Source: Paenibacillus_AM sp052180255 (GTDB lineage: Bacteria > Bacillota > Bacilli > Paenibacillales > NBRC-103111). From it: a stretch of 64,000 bases of DNA. The position numbers and the translations under genes are program-made. The first letter of the stretch is position 1. Every line of letters starts with the position of its first letter. The stretch is taken from NCBI RefSeq assembly GCF_052180255.1, contig NZ_CP197466.1, forward strand, positions 3,596,001-3,660,000, given 5' to 3'. Positions 26,817 to 35,792 of this stretch are shown one piece after another. The notes beneath the pieces were generated by a model. The model saw nothing but the letters and a program-made list of their open reading frames with translations. It did not search any database and was not told the origin of the DNA.

Positions 26817-27138
26817 CCTATAATTCCCTTCCAGAACAATCCTCTAGGTTCTATGAGTTTATCGACCTTCCATAAATGAACGCCGACCGACTATCACTTT
26901 ACCATGAATTTCAGACACTGCAAGTGACAATTATTTCATATTCACCTTCACAATTCATACGTATAATCCCTCTTCTACGATACTGCTGCTATGTATCGTC
27001 GTATACGCTGATATTCCTGCATATCTATTGAAATAAGCCCTGTTTTTCCATGTAAATCTGAAATTTAAGCTAATTCCTCCGCACTCGCTTCATATTCTCC
27101 TTATTCCTCCTCTCGAAAAATTTAAATACTAGAATTAA
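26817..27138. other. Intergenic region, nothing recognised
   Basis: AT-rich sequence between yitT and the transposase fragment. No gene, clear promoter or strong hairpin is visible. Confidence 0.4.
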
Positions 27139-27336
27139 TTAATAGGAAGGTGAAATGATGATGGAAAAATTCTTATCAGGTAAAGAACTTCCGCGGTTGC
27201 TCTCCAACAGTCGAAACCAGTTTTTGCCTTCAAAGACAAGTGAAAATAGCAATTGAAAAACAGCGAGTGCAGTAAGACCGAAAGGCTTCCGAATCCCCGA
27301 CTCATCGGTAACAATGCTCATACAAAAAAGAGGCAT
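27139..27336 (-). pseudogene. N-terminal fragment of an IS4-like transposase
   Basis: The minus frame reads VTDESGIRKPFGLTALAVF then LLFSLVFEGKNWFRLLES and RGSSLPDK, the pattern that opens some IS4-group transposases, where it normally continues into a DxVYRFLN-like stretch; here the frame is lost after PDK. No terminal repeats or catalytic DDE region are present. The call rests on remembered family patterns. Confidence 0.45.
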
Positions 27337-27375
27337 CTCATCCGTTCAATGAACGTGTGAGACGCCTCTTTTTAT
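27323..27375. terminator. Terminator of the groESL operon
   Basis: AAAAAGAGGC.../GCCTCTTTTT long stem with CTCA/TGAG and GTTC/GAAC inner pairing; T-runs on both strands. It lies about 40 bp behind groEL. Confidence 0.85.
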
Positions 27376-27415
27376 TAGGTTTAACATTGATGCGTGGAGC
27401 GCATTGTGCTCCTTA

Positions 27416-29044
27416 TTACATCATGCCGCCCATTCCACCCATGCCGCCCATATCAGGCATTGCTGGTGCATTCTTTTCTGGCTTATCCGCGATTACAGCT
27501 TCTGTTGTCAAGAACATAGCTGCAACGGATGCTGCGTTTTGAAGAGCGGAACGAGTTACTTTAGCAGGGTCAACGATACCCGCTTCCATCATGTTCACCC
27601 ATTCGCCAGTAGCAGCGTTGTATCCGATGCCTACTTTTTCTTTCTTCAAACGCTCAACGATTACGGAGCCTTCTTGACCCGCATTCGCAGCGATCGTGCG
27701 TACTGGCTCTTCAAGAGCACGTAGAACGATGTTCACACCTGTTTGCTCGTCGCCAGTAGCGTTTACGGATGCAACAGCGTTGTACACACTCACAAGTGCT
27801 GTACCACCACCTGCTACGATACCTTCTTCAACCGCAGCGCGAGTTGCGTTAAGTGCATCTTCAATGCGAAGTTTACGCTCTTTAAGCTCAGTTTCAGTAG
27901 CAGCTCCAACTTTAATTACAGCTACACCGCCTGCAAGCTTAGCAAGACGCTCTTGCAATTTCTCTTTATCGAACTCGGAAGTAGTTTCTTCCAATTGTGT
28001 ACGAATTTGGTTCACACGAGCATCGATGTCGGATTTGTTACCAGCGCCATCAACGATGATTGTGTTTTCTTTTGTTACTACGATTTGACGCGCTTGACCC
28101 AATTGAGTCACTTGAGTGGATTTCAATTCTAGACCCAACTCTTCTGTAATCACTTGGCCACCAGTAAGAGCAGCGATGTCTTGAAGCATTGCTTTACGAC
28201 GGTCACCGAATCCTGGAGCTTTAACAGCTACGCAAGTGAATGTTCCACGAAGTTTGTTCACGATAAGAGTTGCTTGTGCTTCGCCTTCAACATCTTCAGC
28301 GATGATAACAAGCGGTTTGCCTAATTGTACGACTTTCTCAAGTACAGGCAAGATCTCTTGAATGTTGGAAACTTTTTTATCCGTGATCAAAATGAAAGGA
28401 TTGTCTAGGACAGCTTGCATTTTGTCTGTGTCTGTAATCATGTAAGGGGAAACGTATCCACGGTCGAATTGCATACCTTCTACAACTTCAAGCTCAGTTG
28501 CAAAACCTTTGGATTCTTCAACTGTGATAACACCGTCTTTACCCACTTTTTCCATAGCGTCAGCGATGAACTGACCTACTTCATCGTCAGCAGCGGAGAT
28601 TGCAGCTACTTGAGCGATGGATTGCTTGCCTTCGATTGGCTTCGCAATTTTTTGCAATTCTTCTACTGCTGCACGAACTGCTTTATCGATCCCTTTACGG
28701 ATAACCATTGGGTTTGCACCTGCAGTTACGTTCTTCAATCCTTCACGGATCATAGCTTGAGCAAGAACTGTTGCAGTTGTTGTACCGTCACCAGCTACAT
28801 CGTTAGTTTTAGTAGCAACTTCTTTAACGAGTTGAGCACCCATGTTCTCGAATGCATCTTCAAGTTCGATTTCTTTTGCAATTGTAACACCGTCATTTGT
28901 AATTAGCGGGCTACCGAATTTCTTCTCAAGCACCACGTTGCGACCTTTAGGTCCAAGTGTTACTTTTACTGCGTTTGCCAAAGCGTCTACACCACGAAGC
29001 ATCGAGCGACGTGCGTCTTCACTGAATTTAATGTCCTTTGCCAT
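27416..29044 (-). CDS. groEL: Chaperonin GroEL
   Basis: A 542-residue chaperonin subunit (usual length 540-548). ATP-site motifs VTLGPKGRNVVLEKKFG, VAGDGTTTATVLAQ and the closing GGMGGMGGMM tail are present. Fourteen copies form the double ring that folds proteins with GroES. It is the second gene of the groES-groEL operon, with GGAGG 10 nt before ATG. Regulation by HrcA through the CIRCE element upstream of groES is expected. Confidence 0.99.
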   Translation of the reverse strand: MAKDIKFSEDARRSMLRGVDALANAVKVTLGPKGRNVVLEKKFGSPLITNDGVTIAKEIELEDAFENMGAQLVKEVATKTNDVAGDGTTTATVLAQAMIREGLKNVTAGANPMVIRKGIDKAVRAAVEELQKIAKPIEGKQSIAQVAAISAADDEVGQFIADAMEKVGKDGVITVEESKGFATELEVVEGMQFDRGYVSPYMITDTDKMQAVLDNPFILITDKKVSNIQEILPVLEKVVQLGKPLVIIAEDVEGEAQATLIVNKLRGTFTCVAVKAPGFGDRRKAMLQDIAALTGGQVITEELGLELKSTQVTQLGQARQIVVTKENTIIVDGAGNKSDIDARVNQIRTQLEETTSEFDKEKLQERLAKLAGGVAVIKVGAATETELKERKLRIEDALNATRAAVEEGIVAGGGTALVSVYNAVASVNATGDEQTGVNIVLRALEEPVRTIAANAGQEGSVIVERLKKEKVGIGYNAATGEWVNMMEAGIVDPAKVTRSALQNAASVAAMFLTTEAVIADKPEKNAPAMPDMGGMGGMGGMM

Positions 29045-29107
29045 TTGAAAAAACCTCCTCTAAAAGTATATAGAATGTATGATTGATTTCGTTTCACGAA
29101 TTGTATA

Positions 29108-29392
29108 TTAAGCTAAAATCGCAAGAATATCGCTTTCACGCATAATCAAAAGCTCGCGACCATCGAATTTCACTTCTGTTCCTGCATATTTGGAGAAAAT
29201 AATACGGTCGCCTTCTCTCACTTCTAGTGGAAGACGCTCTCCATCTTTGTTCAGTGTGCCGCTGCCCACAGCAACAACTTTACCTTCTTGTGGCTTTTCT
29301 TTCGCTGTTTCTGGAAGAACGATGCCGCTTGCAGTTGTCTCCTCTTTTGCAATGGCTTCAATAACTACGCGATCTCCTAACGGTCTGATCAT
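29108..29392 (-). CDS. groES: Co-chaperonin GroES
   Basis: A 94-residue protein with the standard opening MIRPLGDRVVIEAIAKEE, the mobile loop TTASGIVLPETAKEKPQEG and the end VKFDGRELLIMRESDILAIL. It caps the GroEL cavity. It is followed by groEL after 63 bp. GGAGG precedes ATG 29392. Confidence 0.99.
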   Translation of the reverse strand: MIRPLGDRVVIEAIAKEETTASGIVLPETAKEKPQEGKVVAVGSGTLNKDGERLPLEVREGDRIIFSKYAGTEVKFDGRELLIMRESDILAILA

Positions 29393-29441
29393 GTGAAAAT
29401 AGCCTCCTTTAGAAATGTTAATTCATTTTATTAGTAGGTAC

Positions 29442-29468
29442 TTAGCACTCGGACTCCCACAGTGCTAA
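29442..29468. promoter_or_regulatory. CIRCE element (HrcA operator)
   Basis: TTAGCACTC-N9-cAGTGCTAA matches the consensus inverted repeat apart from one base at 29460 (C for G). It lies in the groES leader just downstream of the promoter. hrcA is not in the window. Confidence 0.93.
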
Positions 29469-29479
29469 CAACACTTTTT

Positions 29480-29508
29480 ATGATACTGATTTCCAAGTGG
29501 ATTTGCAA
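29480..29508 (-). promoter_or_regulatory. Sigma-A promoter of groESL
   Basis: Minus-strand TTGCAA (29503-29508), 17-bp spacer, TATCAT (29480-29485), directly upstream of CIRCE. Confidence 0.65.
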
Positions 29509-29561
29509 GTGGATTTGCTTAGTTTTTTACTTTTTTCCAAAAGTAGCCTTTAAAAATGAAA

Positions 29562-29586
29562 AAGCCTTCGCAAACATGCGAGGCTT
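29562..29586 (-). terminator. Terminator after tatC
   Basis: AGCCT-CGCA/TGCGA-AGGCT stem followed by TTTTTC on the minus strand, directly behind tatC. Confidence 0.65.
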
Positions 29587-29591
29587 ATTGT

Positions 29592-30353
29592 TTATTTCTT
29601 GCCATACTCTTGTTCCCATGCTGCATCCTGAGCTAACTGCTTCCGATAAATCATCCCTGATAACACAACAGAGAATTCATAAAGCACAACCATCGGTACG
29701 AACACCAAAATGGCAGAGATCGCATCAGGTGGGGTAATAACCGCAGCCAAAATAACGAGCACCATATAAGCAAGTCGGCGGAATTTCGACAATCTTGCCG
29801 GATTAAGCAGGCGAATTTTCGTTAAAAACATAACAATAATCGGCAATTCGAACAAAATCGACAGCGGAATAATAATATTAAACATAAATGAGAAATATTG
29901 CGCTGCGCCGTACGTTTCAATGATATTCAAGCTGCCCGATATCGATGTCGAAAAGTGGAATGCCATTGGAAACACGACAAAATATCCAAAAGCAAGACCC
30001 AATAAGTAAAGCAGTACAGCAAAAGGTAAGTATTTAATTGCTGCACCTCGCTCGGTGTCACGAAGTCCGGGGCTTACAAAGGCCCAAATTTGATACATCA
30101 ACACGGGCATGGTCACGATAAAACCTATGACTAGCGAGAAGCTCATATAAAGGCGTAGTGCATCCCATGGGGAAAAAACGTGCCACTCCAACCCATTAGC
30201 AGGGGGAAGCTTCTGTAAATATAAAAGCACCGGTTTGGCTACGTAGAGTCCGGCACCCATACCGATAATTAAAAAGACGAGCACCCACATCAAACGCTTG
30301 CGGAGTTCGCCAATATGTTCGAATAAAACCATTTCTTTATTAGTACTCATCAT
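29592..30353 (-). CDS. tatC: Twin-arginine translocase subunit TatC
   Basis: A 253-residue membrane protein with six helices. It opens with EHIGELRKRLMW, the TatC N-terminal signature, and carries the first-periplasmic-loop pattern FSPWDALRLYMSFSL and PVLMYQIWAFVSPGL. With TatA it exports folded proteins carrying RR signal peptides. tatA lies 41 bp upstream in the same operon, next to groES as in B. subtilis (tatAy-tatCy). Confidence 0.97.
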   Translation of the reverse strand: MMSTNKEMVLFEHIGELRKRLMWVLVFLIIGMGAGLYVAKPVLLYLQKLPPANGLEWHVFSPWDALRLYMSFSLVIGFIVTMPVLMYQIWAFVSPGLRDTERGAAIKYLPFAVLLYLLGLAFGYFVVFPMAFHFSTSISGSLNIIETYGAAQYFSFMFNIIIPLSILFELPIIVMFLTKIRLLNPARLSKFRRLAYMVLVILAAVITPPDAISAILVFVPMVVLYEFSVVLSGMIYRKQLAQDAAWEQEYGKK

Positions 30354-30394
30354 ACACCAACCTACCTTACGAACTGTTGACGTTCATATCCCTA

Positions 30395-30664
30395 TTAATC
30401 TGGTAAACGCTTAGAATCCAGTGTTCGAACTTTCGCCTCAGTTGATGCACTTGCAGCGGGTACGTTCACTGGCTTAGCAGAAGCTGCTTCCTGCGAAGCA
30501 GGAGTTGCTGCAGGATCATCCTCCATGATATTACGTGCGCCATTCTTAAATTCGCGCAGTGTTTTACCAAATGCACGACCAAGCTCAGGCAGCTTCTTCG
30601 GACCAAATAATAAGAGCAATACAATTCCGATCAGTAAAAATTCTGTAAAGCCAATGGAACCCAT
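30395..30664 (-). CDS. tatA: Twin-arginine translocase subunit TatA
   Basis: An 89-residue protein: short N-terminus, one membrane helix (FTEFLLIGIVLLLLFG), then the hinge GPKKLPELGRAFGKTLREFK and an amphipathic helix, then an acidic and Ala/Ser-rich tail. This is the pore-forming or membrane-weakening Tat component. It lies directly upstream of tatC. Confidence 0.96.
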   Translation of the reverse strand: MGSIGFTEFLLIGIVLLLLFGPKKLPELGRAFGKTLREFKNGARNIMEDDPAATPASQEAASAKPVNVPAASASTEAKVRTLDSKRLPD

Positions 30665-30708
30665 CTGGGATACACCTCTATTTTATAAAATAATGAAATT
30701 TCAGGTTC

Positions 30709-31722
30709 TTAACAGCCCAGCATTCCACCATAACCAAGCGATGAGATGTCTGCGCGTATAATGGTTTCTCCAGCACAAATACGTGGGAGAAGTACATCAA
30801 ACGATGTAAATGGATCATGCATGACGCATCCTGGTAGCCCTATAATCGCAATGTCATTCAGATAAGCCATCATAAGCATTGAACCTGGGAGCATAGGTGT
30901 GCCATAGGAGATCACTTGTGTAGCTGCTTCTCTAATCGCTCCCGGTGTACGATCATCCGGATCGACAGACATCCCACCAGTAAGTAGGATTATATCCATA
31001 CCTTGATCAGCAAACTTACGGATTTCCTGTACAATAATCGATTTATCATCGGGCGTTAACACTTGGTTTACAACTGTCGAGCCGAGCGCTGCGACTTTTT
31101 CCTTGACAATAGGTCCGAACTTATCTGTAATTCGTCCTTTATACACTTCACTGCCTGTTGTAATGAGCCCGACTTGTAGAGCTTTAAATGGCTTAACTTC
31201 AACAAGTGATTCCCCACGCTGTTTATAGGCGCTCGCTAATTGCTCAATAGCTTGAATCTGTGATTCTTCGATATAGAGTGGGATAATCCGTGTACCTACC
31301 AGAGACTGCCCCGGCTTCATCACTTTATTCGTATGTACCGTGGACATAATGAGCTGCTCATGTGCATTCACTTCATGAACAAAAGATTCATTGATCTTCG
31401 CAAGTCCAGCTCCTGCTGCCTTAATAGCAACCTTGCCTTCGTGTGGCTCACTAAGAATCAGTCCATCCCCTGCAAAAGCAGCAGCCAAGCGCCGTGCTGC
31501 ATCATCTTCATGCACATACCCCGGCGCTAAATCCATTACATAAATATGTTCTTTACCAATTGATAATAATGCAGGTATATCTTCTTCACGGATCACATGA
31601 CCTTTTTGAAACAATCTACCTTTGAACTGTCCGGGAATAATCTGTGTTAAGTCATGTGACAGCCTCATACCGATGGCATCCTCGACCTTCACTTCCCGGA
31701 GCATTTCCTTCTGGTTCATCAC
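30709..31722 (-). CDS. Molybdopterin-binding protein, MoeA C-terminal-like
   Basis: A 337-residue protein with a MoCF-type domain in its C-terminal half: VGLITTGSEVYKGRITDKFG, then LLTGGMSVDPDDRTPGAI. It lacks the full domain set of MoeA (about 400+ residues). It probably acts in molybdenum cofactor handling or as a cofactor-binding partner of a molybdoenzyme. GTG 31722 overlaps the moaB stop by one base; ATG 31719 is the alternative. Operon: cyclo-ligase, moaC, moaB, this gene. Confidence 0.85.
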   Translation of the reverse strand: MMNQKEMLREVKVEDAIGMRLSHDLTQIIPGQFKGRLFQKGHVIREEDIPALLSIGKEHIYVMDLAPGYVHEDDAARRLAAAFAGDGLILSEPHEGKVAIKAAGAGLAKINESFVHEVNAHEQLIMSTVHTNKVMKPGQSLVGTRIIPLYIEESQIQAIEQLASAYKQRGESLVEVKPFKALQVGLITTGSEVYKGRITDKFGPIVKEKVAALGSTVVNQVLTPDDKSIIVQEIRKFADQGMDIILLTGGMSVDPDDRTPGAIREAATQVISYGTPMLPGSMLMMAYLNDIAIIGLPGCVMHDPFTSFDVLLPRICAGETIIRADISSLGYGGMLGC

Positions 31723-32210
31723 TAGTGCTCTCCTTCTCTTCCGGTGAGAATATTAAGCGCATGTGGCAATACATCAATAACAGCTGCTAGATTCTCATTC
31801 ACACCTTGCGGAGATCCAGGTAAGTTCAAGATCAAGGTCTTACCACGAATACCAGCCACAGCACGAGAAAGCATCGCACGGCGTGTCTTCTCTAGCGACT
31901 TCGCCCGCATCGCTTCAGCAAAACCCGGTGCCTCACGATCCACGACGTTGAGTGTTGCCTCAGGCGTCACATCACGTGGACTTAGGCCCGTACCGCCTGT
32001 TGTCAGAATAAGATCCGCTTCAAAATAATCGGCCATCTCAATAAGTGCGGCCATAATTTCATCTGTTTCATCGGGTACAATTCGATAGTCCACGATTTCC
32101 CCATTCAATTCTTCTTCCACAAGCTCCCGAATGACCTGGGCACTTGTGTCTTCCCGTTCCCCCCGAGATCCGCGGTCGCTAGTCGTTAAAATGGCAACTC
32201 TCCAACGCAT
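31722..32210 (-). CDS. moaB: Molybdenum cofactor biosynthesis protein MoaB/MogA
   Basis: A 162-residue MoCF-fold protein. The signature ILTTGGTGLSPRDVTPEAT and the closing ILNLPGSPQGVNENL are diagnostic. MogA-type enzymes adenylylate molybdopterin before metal insertion. I took ATG 32210, 8 nt behind GGGAGAGG, rather than the GTG three codons earlier that touches this site. Confidence 0.93.
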   Translation of the reverse strand: MRWRVAILTTSDRGSRGEREDTSAQVIRELVEEELNGEIVDYRIVPDETDEIMAALIEMADYFEADLILTTGGTGLSPRDVTPEATLNVVDREAPGFAEAMRAKSLEKTRRAMLSRAVAGIRGKTLILNLPGSPQGVNENLAAVIDVLPHALNILTGREGEH

Positions 32211-32254
32211 AGGCGTCACCTCTCCCTTCTACTGTATCAAAATTTTTAGGAAGA

Positions 32255-32764
32255 TCATGTATCTTTTCTGTGAAAATCACCGTTTTTGCCGCCGGTTTTT
32301 GTAATTAACATAGTGGGGCCGATAATCATTTCCTTTTCCACAGCCTTGCACATGTCGTAAACAGTCAGTGCTGCTGCAGAAACGGCTGTCAACGCTTCCA
32401 TCTCTACGCCAGTCACACCGGTCGTCTTGACGGTTGCTTCTATATAAAGTTCATTGGTTCCATTATCATGAAAAGCAATATCAATGCCAGTTAACGGGAT
32501 CGGATGGCACATCGGAATCCATTCCCATGTTTTTTTCGCAGCCATAATGCCAGAAACTTGTGCAACTGCCAACACATCGCCCTTCTTCATTCCACCTTGT
32601 TTAATTAATGTCAGTGTCTGAGGCTGCATGATCAGCTTGGTTGCAGCCGTCGCGCTGCGCGTCGAAATTTCTTTCTCTGAGACATCGACCATGCGCGCTC
32701 TTCCTTGATCATTAAAATGGGTTAATTTCGCTTCAGTCACTCCAATCCGCACCCCCTCTATCAT
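32255..32764 (-). CDS. moaC: Cyclic pyranopterin monophosphate synthase MoaC
   Basis: A 169-residue protein with LTHFNDQGRARMVDVSEKE, MCHPIPLTGIDI and TTGVTGVEMEALTAVSAAAL, the conserved blocks of MoaC, which closes the pterin ring in the first stage of molybdenum cofactor synthesis. A GTG eight codons downstream (32740) gives a length closer to E. coli MoaC (161) and has GAGGGGG upstream, so the start is uncertain. moaA is not in this window. Confidence 0.94.
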   Translation of the reverse strand: MIEGVRIGVTEAKLTHFNDQGRARMVDVSEKEISTRSATAATKLIMQPQTLTLIKQGGMKKGDVLAVAQVSGIMAAKKTWEWIPMCHPIPLTGIDIAFHDNGTNELYIEATVKTTGVTGVEMEALTAVSAAALTVYDMCKAVEKEMIIGPTMLITKTGGKNGDFHRKDT

Positions 32765-33406
32765 TTAATCCTCTTCCTTATTTATCCTCTTAATGCATGA
32801 CTCTGTAATGATGCAATCGATACGAAAATCGTGCCAAGACATAGGTACTTCATCCACAATTTGAGCGTCAAAAGCCCCTGCTATAACAAACGGTGCCGTC
32901 AGTTTTAAATCGTTAAACCTACGAATAAAACGGTCATAAAACCCACCGCCGTACCCCAAGCGGCCGTTTCTTTTATCAAAAGCGAGTCCCGGAACAAGAA
33001 TCATCCGAATACTCGACAAATTGTTAACCTGAGGAAGCGTAGATAAGGGTTCACGAATCCCCCACGCACCTGTCTCTAAATCGTTATAGCTGGTTACAGC
33101 ATGTAATTGCATGTCTTTCGTTCCCTTGATAACCCGAGGTAATAGTACACAAATCCCATGTGACCAACACCATTCCATCACTGGGGTAACATCAGGTTCA
33201 CTTCGATAAGGCATATAGGTAAGCAGTGCCCCTCCCGACAATGCGGACTGGGATTGCTGTATAGATGAAGTAAAAATTTGTTCACACTGCGCAAGGAGCC
33301 CGGTATTAATAAGCCGTTCTTTCTCGTGTCTCTGCGTTTCACTCAAGCCTGCTCTCATGGTCTCTACGGACTGGCGAAGGGCAATTTTCCGCTCTTTTAT
33401 ATTCAT
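32765..33406 (-). CDS. 5-formyltetrahydrofolate cyclo-ligase
   Basis: A 213-residue protein of the YqgN/MTHFS family. It uses ATP to convert 5-formyl-THF to 5,10-methenyl-THF. Key stretches are ILVPGLAFDKRNGRLGYGGGFYDRF, seen here as separate conserved blocks (PGLAFD, RLGYGGGFYDR), and VLLPRVIKG. Its stop directly abuts the moaC start (no gap), so they are likely co-transcribed. Confidence 0.95.
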   Translation of the reverse strand: MNIKERKIALRQSVETMRAGLSETQRHEKERLINTGLLAQCEQIFTSSIQQSQSALSGGALLTYMPYRSEPDVTPVMEWCWSHGICVLLPRVIKGTKDMQLHAVTSYNDLETGAWGIREPLSTLPQVNNLSSIRMILVPGLAFDKRNGRLGYGGGFYDRFIRRFNDLKLTAPFVIAGAFDAQIVDEVPMSWHDFRIDCIITESCIKRINKEED

Positions 33407-33619
33407 AAAGGGCTGCCTCTCATTCGATATTAGCCTACTTATGTATATTCTATCATAGAGTCGGTCTTAAACAAAAACTTATGTTCGGAAATATGTTCGG
33501 AAAAAATAAGCATGTAATTGGACTTTAGAATCGATGCAATTTCCTGTACACTGGAAGAAGATGATACAAATATCATATTCGCCGCCCTTTTAGGGCTATT
33601 CACAGGAGGTTTAAGTAAC

Positions 33620-35650
33620 ATGCTTTTGCAAGTCAGCAATATGAGTAAAAGCTACGGGGTGACACCTGTGCTTTCCAATATATCGTTACAAATTGAAGAT
33701 CGAGAACGTATCGGCCTTGTTGGCGTGAATGGTGCGGGAAAGTCGACATTGCTGCAAATTATTGCAGGGGAGCTTTCTTATGATGACGGGGATATTTTTA
33801 AAGCAAAAGAAACCAAGGTCGGTTATCTTCGTCAAAATTCAGGACTAAACACAGCACGTTCGATTCGCGAAGAAATTTTGACCGTATTCACACCTTTAAT
33901 TGAAGCGGAAAAAGAAATTCGGGAGCTGGAACAGCAAATGTCTGATCCTGCCTTGCATGAAAATGAAAAGCGTTATGAAGAGACAATGAACCGCTATGCC
34001 GTAAAATCCGAATGGTTCAAGCAGCACGGCGGTTATGAAATGGAAGCGAAAATGCGTGGGGTCCTCCATGGTATGGGCTTTGGACAGTTCGCGCCCGAGA
34101 CGCCGATACATACATTAAGTGGTGGTCAGAAAACGCGTCTTGCGCTTGCCAAAATGCTCCTAGAAGAGCCGGATCTGCTCATTCTCGATGAGCCTACGAA
34201 CCATTTGGATATCCCGACACTTACATGGCTAGAGGGTTATCTTCGTGCTTATCCAGGTGCAATCCTTGTCGTCTCTCATGACCGGTATTTCTTGGATTCT
34301 CTCGTGACTGCTATCTATGAAATTGAGCGTACAAGTTCCAAGCGTTACACAGGCAATTACTCTCGTTTTGTTGAGATTAAAGCTGCGGAATACGATATTC
34401 AAATGCGACATTATGAAAAACAACAGACGGAAATTGCTCGGATGGAAGAATTCGTACAGAAAAACATTGTACGAGCAACAACGACCAAGCGTGCACAGAG
34501 TCGCCGCAAAGCACTGGAGAAAATGGATCGGATCGATAAACCGATGGGCGATTTGAAACGAGCAAGCTTTTCTTTTGAAGTGGAGCAAACTTCAGGTAAA
34601 GATGTGCTGGAGGTCCGCAACCTTCAAGTTTCCGTACAAGCCCGTCCAGGTGAGGCTGCGGCACAGGAGCGCCGTGTATTAATTCGTGATGTCAATATCG
34701 GACTGACTCGCGGGTTAACCGCAGCCTTGATCGGTCCGAATGGTATCGGTAAAACAACTCTACTTCGGACGCTAATTGGTGATCATAAACCAGATTTCGG
34801 TGTCATCAATTGGGGAACAAATGTAAAGATCGGGTTCTATGACCAAGAACAAACCCATTTGAATCCAAAAAATTCCGTGCTGGATGAAGTTTGGAATACA
34901 TTCCCCCACCTTGAAGAGGTTCGAATCCGTACTGTGCTTGGAAATTTCTTGTTCACTGGCGAAGATGTTTTTAAGAAAATCAGTTCTTTAAGCGGCGGTG
35001 AGAAAGCGCGTGTCGCTCTCGCGAAGCTAATGCTGCTTAAAGCGAATGTTCTCGTACTCGATGAACCGACGAACCATCTGGACTTATATGCAAAAGAAGT
35101 TCTTGAATCCGCGCTCATGGATTACGAAGGTACGCTCTTGTTCATTTCCCATGACCGCTATTTCTTAAATAAGATGGCGGAAAGCATGCTGGAGCTGTCC
35201 TCTGACGGCGTCCAAATGTACTTCGGCAACTATGACGACTTTATCGAAAAGAAAGCCGAGCTCGCTGAAATTCAGTCGTCTGCGCAAGGAGCGAGCAGTG
35301 CGGGCACAAAGCGAGCTGAAGATGCGAGCAGTTCAGGGCGAGCAGCGGGTGTGTCGGGACCAGCGACAAGCGGGACCAGCGCGACAGCGCAATCGGCTGA
35401 GGAGAAGCGCAGCGATTACGAGGCAGGGAAACAAGCGCAGCGCGAGGCGCGCAGCAAGCAGCGCCGGCTTGAGGCGCTGGAAGCGAACATTGCGCAGCTG
35501 GAAGCGGAGCTTGAAGCACTGGAGGCGGAAATGGCCGATGAGGCCGTGTTCAACGACTATGTGCTTCTAGGTGAGAAGACTTCGCTCATGGATGCGAAGA
35601 AATTAGAATTAGAAGGTTGTTATACCGAGTGGGAGACCCTGATGGAATAA
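33620..35650 (+). CDS. ydiF: ABC-F family ATPase (YdiF-like)
   Basis: A 676-residue soluble protein with two ABC domains and no membrane segment. Domain 1 has GVNGAGKST and LSGGQKTRLALAK; domain 2 has GPNGIGKTT and LSGGEKARVALAK; both have the LILDEPTNHLD / LVLDEPTNHLD Walker B. ABC-F proteins act on ribosomes. Between domain 2 and the C-terminal coiled coil lies an Ala/Ser/Gly-rich stretch (about residues 554-600) of locally high GC. ATG 33620 follows GGAGGT by 9 nt; the frame is open 34 codons further upstream. Its place near tsaD matches B. subtilis ydiF. Confidence 0.93.
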   Translation: MLLQVSNMSKSYGVTPVLSNISLQIEDRERIGLVGVNGAGKSTLLQIIAGELSYDDGDIFKAKETKVGYLRQNSGLNTARSIREEILTVFTPLIEAEKEIRELEQQMSDPALHENEKRYEETMNRYAVKSEWFKQHGGYEMEAKMRGVLHGMGFGQFAPETPIHTLSGGQKTRLALAKMLLEEPDLLILDEPTNHLDIPTLTWLEGYLRAYPGAILVVSHDRYFLDSLVTAIYEIERTSSKRYTGNYSRFVEIKAAEYDIQMRHYEKQQTEIARMEEFVQKNIVRATTTKRAQSRRKALEKMDRIDKPMGDLKRASFSFEVEQTSGKDVLEVRNLQVSVQARPGEAAAQERRVLIRDVNIGLTRGLTAALIGPNGIGKTTLLRTLIGDHKPDFGVINWGTNVKIGFYDQEQTHLNPKNSVLDEVWNTFPHLEEVRIRTVLGNFLFTGEDVFKKISSLSGGEKARVALAKLMLLKANVLVLDEPTNHLDLYAKEVLESALMDYEGTLLFISHDRYFLNKMAESMLELSSDGVQMYFGNYDDFIEKKAELAEIQSSAQGASSAGTKRAEDASSSGRAAGVSGPATSGTSATAQSAEEKRSDYEAGKQAQREARSKQRRLEALEANIAQLEAELEALEAEMADEAVFNDYVLLGEKTSLMDAKKLELEGCYTEWETLME

Positions 35651-35668
35651 AAGGATTTGTCTAGAAAT

Positions 35669-35706
35669 AGACTTGGTGCATAAGCGGCATCAAGTCTTCT
35701 TTTTTA
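35669..35706 (+). terminator. Terminator after the ABC-F gene
   Basis: AGACTTG-TGC/GCA-CAAGTCT stem followed by TCTTTTTT. Confidence 0.8.
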
Positions 35707-35792
35707 TGAATAAAAAAGGAATATATTCTTATTTAGAAGAATTATTATCTGAATATTTATTTAATTAGAAAGAGAAAGAGAGGTACTCCCGC

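Noticed and set aside
27155..27260. A 33-codon + strand ORF with a ribosome site (MMMEKFLSGKELPR...)
   Set aside because: The opposite strand carries the better explained transposase fragment; the short ORF is most likely its mirror.
27696..28906. Long + strand open frames antisense to groEL
   Set aside because: They are mirror frames of a strongly conserved gene and have no ribosome sites or family motifs.
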